Positions 1 through 3,871 of a DNA stretch of 5,789 nucleotides are shown here, in pieces (position 1 is the stretch's first letter; each line of letters opens with the position of its first letter). Below the pieces are notes generated by a model. It did no database searches. It saw only the letters and a program-made list of their open reading frames with translations, and was not told where the DNA came from. This stretch comes from Thermaceae bacterium (GTDB lineage Bacteria > Deinococcota > Deinococci > Deinococcales > Marinithermaceae), in contig JALSJG010000027.1 of assembly GCA_026989475.1 (NCBI GenBank), positions 1-5,789 of the forward strand. The letters are read 5' to 3'. The position numbers and the translations under genes were made by a program.

Positions 1-629
1 ACGAAGTAGTAGCCCTTTGGCAGGCGCAGGTTGGGGACGTAGAAGACCGGAAGCTCGTAGCTCTTCTTCACCAGGTCGGGGGGCGGGGGCTCGAGCATGC
101 CGACCACCGGCCTCAGGTAGTCGGGGAGCCGGTGGAGGGGCACGAAAAGCCCCCCGATCTGGAGGGCCACCGGCTCCCCGCGGTAGAGGCGCACCAGGGG
201 GAAGGAGTCGGGGTAAGGGCTGATGCGGGCGGTGATGTGGGTCTCGGGGACGGGAGCATCGTTGACGAAGAGCTGACCGCGCTCGATCCGCACCCGATCG
301 CCGGGGAGGGCAACGATCCGCTTGATGAAGTAGGGCCGGAACTTGAACCCGAGCACCGGAAACGGCGCCACCGCGTTGGGTGCCCCAGGCGGCGGCTTGA
401 TGATCGCGATCTCCCCTCGCTTCCACGTGTCGAGCCCGAGCCGGACGAGCCACATCCGGTACTTGGGCACGAAAACCCGCTCGCCGTTTTGCAACGTGGG
501 ATACATGCTGTTTCCTACCACTTGGACGGTGGTGAAAAGGTAGGTGGTCACGATCAGGGCGATAAGCAGGGCCTCGCCCACCTGTCGAAACCACTCGTGC
601 CATAGGTAGCGTAGAAACGCGCGCGTCAC
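1..629 (-). CDS. lepB: Signal peptidase I, C-terminus cut by window edge
   Basis: Membrane-bound serine protease (S26 family) that removes signal peptides from exported preproteins on the outer face of the cytoplasmic membrane. Reading the minus strand from GTG at 629 gives 209 complete codons, open to base 1. A short charged N-terminus is followed by one hydrophobic segment (about residues 16-38). Box B then reads GNSMYPTL with the nucleophile Ser41, and the general-base motif FIKRIVALPGD carries Lys103, so the Ser-Lys dyad is present. Residues 127-200 form a variable, proline-rich insertion of the periplasmic beta-domain. The sequence ends in LPKGYYF, exactly where box E (GDNR-type) should follow, so roughly the last 30-60 residues lie outside the window. 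The GTG is the only plausible start: an in-frame TAG lies four codons upstream and there is no Shine-Dalgarno, which fits a leaderless mRNA. It diverges from the kinase gene. Family identity is secure. Confidence 0.95.
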   Translation of the reverse strand, partial: MTRAFLRYLWHEWFRQVGEALLIALIVTTYLFTTVQVVGNSMYPTLQNGERVFVPKYRMWLVRLGLDTWKRGEIAIIKPPPGAPNAVAPFPVLGFKFRPYFIKRIVALPGDRVRIERGQLFVNDAPVPETHITARISPYPDSFPLVRLYRGEPVALQIGGLFVPLHRLPDYLRPVVGMLEPPPPDLVKKSYELPVFYVPNLRLPKGYYF

Positions 630-635
630 GCCGCC

Positions 636-641
636 AGTCTA
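636..641 (-). promoter_or_regulatory. -10 box for leaderless lepB transcript
   Basis: Read on the minus strand, the hexamer is TAGACT (TAnnnT type, 4/6 to TATAAT). Its last base is seven bases from the G of the lepB GTG, so with standard geometry the transcript would begin at the start codon itself. No convincing -35 box is seen. Support is positional: the start codon is forced by the upstream TAG and has no ribosome-binding site. Confidence 0.5.
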
Positions 642-655
642 AGCCATGCCCGGCG

Positions 656-661
656 TATAGT
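656..661 (+). promoter_or_regulatory. -10 box for leaderless kinase transcript
   Basis: TATAGT (5/6 to TATAAT) ends seven bases before the G of the kinase GTG at 668, which places transcription start on that GTG. The bases at about 633-638 do not resemble a -35 box. The purines just before the GTG (GGAG at 663-666) are only one base from it, too close for a normal ribosome-binding site, which again favours leaderless translation. Confidence 0.55.
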
Positions 662-667
662 TGGAGC

Positions 668-1456
668 GTGGCCATCGTCGGAGCGCTCCTCAAAGGCCGC
701 TACCGGGTGGTGCGGCCCATCGCCCGGGGGGCGGTGGCCACCGTTTACCTCGCCTTCGACCGATTCGGAACCCCCTATGCCCTCAAGGTCTTCCCCAAGG
801 GGTTCGACGCCCGCGCCGACCGCGAGTGGCGGGTGGGGCGCGCGCTTTCGCACCCGAACGTGAACCCGGTGCTCGAGCGCATGGGGGTCGCCGGCCATCC
901 CGCGGTCCTCCTCGCCTACGCCCCCGGGGAACGGCTCTCGGACTGGCGGAGTGCCTACCCTAAGGCCCCCTTCCTCCCGGTCTTCCGCCAGCTCCTTGCT
1001 GCCCTCGCCCACCTCCACGGCCAGGGACTCGTGCATCGCGACGTCAAGCCCGAGAACCTGGTGATCAACAATAGCGGCGCCGCCCGCCTCATCGACTTCG
1101 ACCTAAGCGGGTCCCGGGACGAACGCATCGTCCGGCTCAGACTCGGTACCCTCGCCTACCTCTCGCCGGAAGAGACCTACGGCCACGCTCCCAGTCCGGC
1201 CTCGGACGTCTACGCGGCCGGGATCGTCCTCTACTGGGGGCTCTTTGGCGAACTCCCCTTCGTCGGCCCACCCCGGGAGGTGCTCAAGGCTCACCGCGAG
1301 GCGCCTTTGCCCCGGCCCCCCGCCCTCGACCCCGAGGACGCGCTTTGGACCTACCTCGAGCGCATGCTCGCCAAGCGCCCGGAGGACCGTTTCCCCGACG
1401 CCGGCGCGGCCCTTAAGGCGCTGCCCGCGGAACCGGAGGCAGAAAGCGGCGCCTAG
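668..1456 (+). CDS. Soluble Hanks-type Ser/Thr protein kinase with DFD instead of DFG
   Basis: A 262-residue protein that is almost only a eukaryotic-like kinase domain; no transmembrane, PASTA or other sensor domain is visible, so it is probably cytoplasmic. Landmarks: a glycine loop of degenerate form (ARGAVATVY, residues 19-27, keeping only Gly21), the ATP-anchoring Lys40 in YALKVF with likely partner Glu53, the catalytic loop HRDVKPEN (123-130, catalytic Asp125), the metal-binding motif as DFD (143-145) rather than DFG, SPE (166-168) in place of APE, the DVYAAG helix (180-185) and the structural Arg241 in KRPEDRF. All residues needed for catalysis are present, so it is probably active despite the loop changes. 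GTG 668 is the only in-frame start near the domain edge. It diverges from lepB and ends 4 bp from the gltA stop. Substrate unknown; nothing in the neighbourhood names one. Confidence 0.9.
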   Translation: MAIVGALLKGRYRVVRPIARGAVATVYLAFDRFGTPYALKVFPKGFDARADREWRVGRALSHPNVNPVLERMGVAGHPAVLLAYAPGERLSDWRSAYPKAPFLPVFRQLLAALAHLHGQGLVHRDVKPENLVINNSGAARLIDFDLSGSRDERIVRLRLGTLAYLSPEETYGHAPSPASDVYAAGIVLYWGLFGELPFVGPPREVLKAHREAPLPRPPALDPEDALWTYLERMLAKRPEDRFPDAGAALKALPAEPEAESGA

Positions 1457-1460
1457 GCAG

Positions 1461-2603
1461 CTAGCCCCGCTGCTCGATGGGAAGGTAGGGCTTATCGAGC
1501 TCGCCGGTGTACCTGGCCCGCGGGCGGATGAGGCGGTTATCCTTCTCGGTGTACTCGAGGATGTGCCCCACCCAGCCGGCGATGCGGGCCACCGCGAAGA
1601 CCGGGGTGAAGAACTCCACCGGGATCCCGAGGTCGGAGTAGACGACGCCGGAGTAGAAGTCGACGTTGGGGTAGATCCCCTTCGGGGCCAGGTACTTCTC
1701 GGCCTCCTTCTCGATCGCCACCAGGATCTCGTACTCCCGGGTGCGGCCGTGGGCCCTGGCCACTTCCTCGGCGTAGCGCTTCAGGATCCGGGCGCGGGGG
1801 TCGTAGGCCTTGTAGACCCGGTGCCCCATGCCCATGATGCGCTCCTTCTTCTCGAGCTTCTCCTTAAACCACCCGGGCACCTGGGAGGCGTCGCCGATGC
1901 CCTGGATCATCTTGAGCACCTGCTCGTTGGCGCCGCCGTGCCGCGGGCCCTTAAGCGCCCCGATCGCGCCCACGATCGAGGAGTAGAGGTCACTGGCGGT
2001 GGCGTGGATCACCAGCGCGGTGAAGGTGGAGGCGTTCATGCCGTGGTCGGCGTGCAGGATCAGGGCCACGTCGAGGAGCTTTTCCTGCTCCCTCGAGGGC
2101 ACCTCGCCGTTTAGCATGTAGTAGAAGTTCGCGGCGTGGGAGAGGTCGTCCCGGGGCTCGATCGGTAGCCGGCCCTCGCGCAGGCGCTTTAAAGCCGCCA
2201 CCACGGTGGGGAACTTGGCGATGAGCGAGATCCCGGTCTCCCGGAGGTTTTCGAAGCTGGTGTCCTCCTCCTTGGGGTCAAAGAGGCCGAGCTCGCTGAT
2301 CGCGGTGCGCAGGGCCGCCATCGGGTGGGCGCTTCGGGGATAGTCGGCGAAGGAGGCGATCTTTTCCACCCGCACCGCCCGGTTCGATTTAAGCTTTTCT
2401 TCGAAATCCAAAAGCTCTTCCTTGGTGGGGAGTTTGCGGTAAAGCAGAAGGTAGGCGACTTCCTCGTAGGTGGACTTCTCGGTGAGCTCCTCGATGGGGA
2501 TTCCTAGGTAGTAGAGCTTGCCCTCCGCGCCATTGATGAACGAAAGTTCGCTCTCGGTAAAGACCACGCCCTCTAGGCCGCGCTTGATCTCCACTTCGGT
2601 CAT
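1461..2603 (-). CDS. gltA: Citrate synthase
   Basis: Condenses acetyl-CoA with oxaloacetate to citrate at the entry of the TCA cycle; cytoplasmic, normally a homodimer in the short (about 375-residue) bacterial and archaeal type. The 380-residue product matches that length. Catalytic residues are visible: His187 in LHADHGMNAST, His222 in GPRHGGANE and Asp315 in NVDFYSG, together with the substrate-binding GMGHRVY stretch (His261) and arginines near 340 and 361. A 2-methylcitrate synthase cannot be ruled out by eye, but no prp genes are nearby. ATG 2603 is chosen because it begins the usual short N-terminus (MTEVEIKRGLEG) and has a good ribosome-binding site, GGAAGGGGG, 8 bases upstream. The frame stays open 40 codons further upstream, into the preceding E1 gene, but that part is not citrate-synthase-like. 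It follows the E1 gene by 35 bp and probably also has its own promoter. Confidence 0.96.
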   Translation of the reverse strand: MTEVEIKRGLEGVVFTESELSFINGAEGKLYYLGIPIEELTEKSTYEEVAYLLLYRKLPTKEELLDFEEKLKSNRAVRVEKIASFADYPRSAHPMAALRTAISELGLFDPKEEDTSFENLRETGISLIAKFPTVVAALKRLREGRLPIEPRDDLSHAANFYYMLNGEVPSREQEKLLDVALILHADHGMNASTFTALVIHATASDLYSSIVGAIGALKGPRHGGANEQVLKMIQGIGDASQVPGWFKEKLEKKERIMGMGHRVYKAYDPRARILKRYAEEVARAHGRTREYEILVAIEKEAEKYLAPKGIYPNVDFYSGVVYSDLGIPVEFFTPVFAVARIAGWVGHILEYTEKDNRLIRPRARYTGELDKPYLPIEQRG

Positions 2604-2611
2604 TCCTTTAA

Positions 2612-2620
2612 CCCCCTTCC
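2612..2620 (-). promoter_or_regulatory. Ribosome-binding site of gltA
   Basis: The minus strand reads GGAAGGGGG with 8 bases to the ATG at 2603. It decides between this start and the in-frame upstream codons inside the E1 gene, none of which looks like a citrate synthase N-terminus. Confidence 0.65.
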
Positions 2621-2635
2621 ACAACCCCGAAAAAG

Positions 2636-2641
2636 ATTCTA
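2636..2641 (-). promoter_or_regulatory. Candidate -10 box of a separate gltA promoter
   Basis: The minus strand reads TAGAAT (5/6 to TATAAT), and its TAG is the stop codon of the upstream E1 gene. Transcription would begin near 2628-2629, giving a leader of about 25 bases that contains the gltA ribosome-binding site. No clear -35 box is visible at the expected distance, so this rests on one hexamer and good spacing. Confidence 0.4.
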
Positions 2642-3445
2642 CGCCCCGGGTCCCGGGCATTCGTCCTCGTAGGCTTCCTCGCGCAGCGAGGTGATCACGG
2701 GTTGTTCTCCACATACCGGGCAATGGGGATCGCGGGGAAAGCGAAAAACGCGAAACCCGGCCTCCAAAGCGTCATAGAAAAGGAGGCGTCCGGAAAGCGG
2801 CTCCCCGACACCCAGTAGCACCTTGATCGCCTCCGCCGCCATGAGCGACCCCATCACCCCCGGAAGCACCCCGAAGACCCCGGCCTCGCTGCAGGCCGGC
2901 TGGCGGGGCGGGGGCTTTTTGAAAAGGCAGCGGTAGCAGGGCCCCCCCTGGTAGTGGAAGACCGAGGCCTGCCCCTCGAAGCGGTAGATCGCCCCGTAGA
3001 CGAGCGGGCGGTCGAAGAGTACCGCGGCGTCGTTGGCCAGGTAGCGGGTGGGGAAGTTGTCGGAGGCGTCCACCAGGAGGTCGTATTCGGGAACGAGACG
3101 CTCGGCGAGCTCCACGCCAAAGCGCTCGGTATAGGCGACCGCCTCGATGTGGGGGTTCAGGGCAAGCAGCCGTTCCCGGGCCACCTCCGCCTTGGGTCTT
3201 CCGACGTCGGCCTCGGCGTAGAGGATCTGGCGGTTCAGGTTCGAGGGGTCCACCCGATCGTGCTCGACGATCCCGATCCGCCCCACCCCGGCAGCGGCCA
3301 GGTAGTAGAGCACAGGAGCGCCCAGGCCTCCGGCGCCGATCACCAGGACCCGAGCTTTTTTGAGCTTTTCCTGGCCTTCCTCCCCCACCCCGGGGAGCAC
3401 CAGATGCCGGGCGTAGCGGGCGATCTCCTCTCGGCTAAAGGGCAC
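2639..3445 (-). CDS. moeB: E1-like adenylyltransferase of the MoeB/ThiF/TtuC family
   Basis: Activates the C-terminal Gly-Gly of a ubiquitin-like sulfur carrier (MoaD, ThiS or TtuB type) by adenylation, for molybdopterin, thiamine or tRNA 2-thiouridine synthesis. In Thermus a single enzyme, TtuC, serves all three, so this may be the TtuC counterpart. The 268-residue protein has the nucleotide-binding GAGGLG (37-42), the EHDRVDPSNLNRQ motif (61-73), Lys85 in GRPKAE, DASDNFPTRY (126-135), two zinc-binding CxxC pairs (Cys170/173 and Cys242/245) and a candidate catalytic Cys185 in PACSEAGVFG. No C-terminal rhodanese domain is present, unlike MOCS3/Uba4 types. It starts at GTG 3445 with GAGGTGG 6 bases upstream, inside the end of the JAMM gene, and overlaps that gene by 11 bp, so translation is probably coupled. 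Which carrier it uses cannot be told from the sequence. Confidence 0.93.
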   Translation of the reverse strand: MPFSREEIARYARHLVLPGVGEEGQEKLKKARVLVIGAGGLGAPVLYYLAAAGVGRIGIVEHDRVDPSNLNRQILYAEADVGRPKAEVARERLLALNPHIEAVAYTERFGVELAERLVPEYDLLVDASDNFPTRYLANDAAVLFDRPLVYGAIYRFEGQASVFHYQGGPCYRCLFKKPPPRQPACSEAGVFGVLPGVMGSLMAAEAIKVLLGVGEPLSGRLLFYDALEAGFRVFRFPRDPHCPVCGEQPVITSLREEAYEDECPGPGA

Positions 3446-3839
3446 GGTCCACCACCTCGATCAAGACCTCCTTCCCCGAGGGTAGCAGGTAGGCCCGGGC
3501 GCGATCCTCGGCCAGGCCGAAGATCACGTAGGGAAGGGGCCAGTAGGCCTCCGCGCGGTCGCGCGCGCTGGGACGGGCGAGGCCGAAAGGGTGGGAGTGA
3601 TAGAAGGCGAGCACCACCTCCCCCGCCGCCTCCGCCTCGCGCAAGAGCCGGAGCAAGGCGGCCGGGTCCGCCCGGTAGGCGACGCGCGGGTCCCCGGCCA
3701 CGTTGGGAAGGGGGACCGCTCGACGGGCGCATTGCCTGCCCACGAAGGCTCCTACCGCCTCCCGGGGACGCTCCCGCCTCACGTGTTCCCAGGCCGCGTC
3801 CCAGGCGGCTTTTCCTACGCAAAGGGTGCCACCGGCCAC
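3435..3839 (-). CDS. JAMM/MPN+ metalloprotease (Mov34/PAD-1 family)
   Basis: Small zinc protease of the family that contains ubiquitin isopeptidases and bacterial Mec+-type enzymes acting on sulfur-carrier proteins. The complete JAMM signature is present (numbering from GTG 3839): Glu27 in RPREAVG, then HSHP with His81 and His83, Ser91 and Asp94, with the exact HxHx10D spacing. NVAGDPRVAY (46-55) is also family-typical. At 134 residues it is a bare catalytic domain with no signal peptide or membrane segment. Start choice: the frame extends six codons to TTG 3857, but that codon has no ribosome-binding site, while GTG 3839 lies one base from the predicted start of transcription of a TAGAGT -10 box, suggesting a leaderless mRNA. 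The gene runs 11 bp into the E1 gene, pointing to a joint role in processing or removing a ubiquitin-like carrier. Its actual substrate is inferred only. Confidence 0.88.
   Translation of the reverse strand: MAGGTLCVGKAAWDAAWEHVRRERPREAVGAFVGRQCARRAVPLPNVAGDPRVAYRADPAALLRLLREAEAAGEVVLAFYHSHPFGLARPSARDRAEAYWPLPYVIFGLAEDRARAYLLPSGKEVLIEVVDRAL
3452..3458 (-). promoter_or_regulatory. Ribosome-binding site of the E1 gene, inside the JAMM gene
   Basis: The minus strand reads GAGGTGG with 6 bases to the GTG at 3445. It lies in the JAMM codons for IEVVDRAL, so ribosomes finishing the JAMM protein could restart on the E1 message. Confidence 0.5.
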
Positions 3840-3843
3840 CGGG

Positions 3844-3849
3844 TATACT
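3844..3849 (+). promoter_or_regulatory. -10 box of the EF-G-2 gene
   Basis: TATACT (5/6 to TATAAT). Transcription would begin near 3856, giving a 16-base leader that consists mainly of the ribosome-binding site. No clear -35 box is seen at 3820-3827. It overlaps the minus-strand -10 candidate of the JAMM gene by three bases. Confidence 0.55.
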
Positions 3850-3852
3850 CTA
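3847..3852 (-). promoter_or_regulatory. Candidate -10 box of the JAMM-E1 operon
   Basis: The minus strand reads TAGAGT (4/6 to TATAAT). Expected transcription start is at about 3840, one base before GTG 3839, so the message would be leaderless or nearly so. This would favour GTG 3839 over TTG 3857 as the JAMM start. No -35 box is evident. Confidence 0.4.
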
Positions 3853-3857
3853 CGCAA

Positions 3858-3864
3858 AAGGAGG
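3858..3864 (+). promoter_or_regulatory. Strong ribosome-binding site of the EF-G-2 gene
   Basis: AAGGAGG, a full Shine-Dalgarno match, with 7 bases to ATG 3872. It is the strongest one in the window and contrasts with the lepB, kinase and JAMM starts, which have none. Confidence 0.85.
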
Positions 3865-3871
3865 CGACAAC

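Noticed and set aside
17..605. Plus-strand open frames across the left end, including one of 157 codons.
   Set aside because: They are antisense to lepB, which shows the Ser-Lys dyad motifs and a membrane anchor on the minus strand.
626..1036. Minus-strand open frame of 136 codons opposite the kinase start.
   Set aside because: It is the shadow of kinase codons, with no domain and no start signal, and it runs into the lepB promoter region.
1245..2114. A 289-codon plus-strand frame crossing the kinase end and the antisense of gltA.
   Set aside because: It spans two real genes out of frame, is rich in repeated Leu, Gly, His and Asp from antisense codons, and has no domain; citrate synthase on the other strand has all catalytic residues.
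2630..2657. A GC hairpin (CCCGG, 3-base loop, CCGGG on the minus strand) followed by five T's, resembling an intrinsic terminator between the E1 gene and gltA.
   Set aside because: The T-run begins about ten bases after the stem, too far for an intrinsic terminator, and the stem is only 5 bp and inside the E1 coding end.
2604..2723. In-frame 40-codon extension upstream of gltA, which could give a longer citrate synthase.
   Set aside because: It lies mostly within the E1 gene in another frame, is Arg/Gly-rich, does not resemble citrate synthase N-termini, and ATG 2603 has a good ribosome-binding site.
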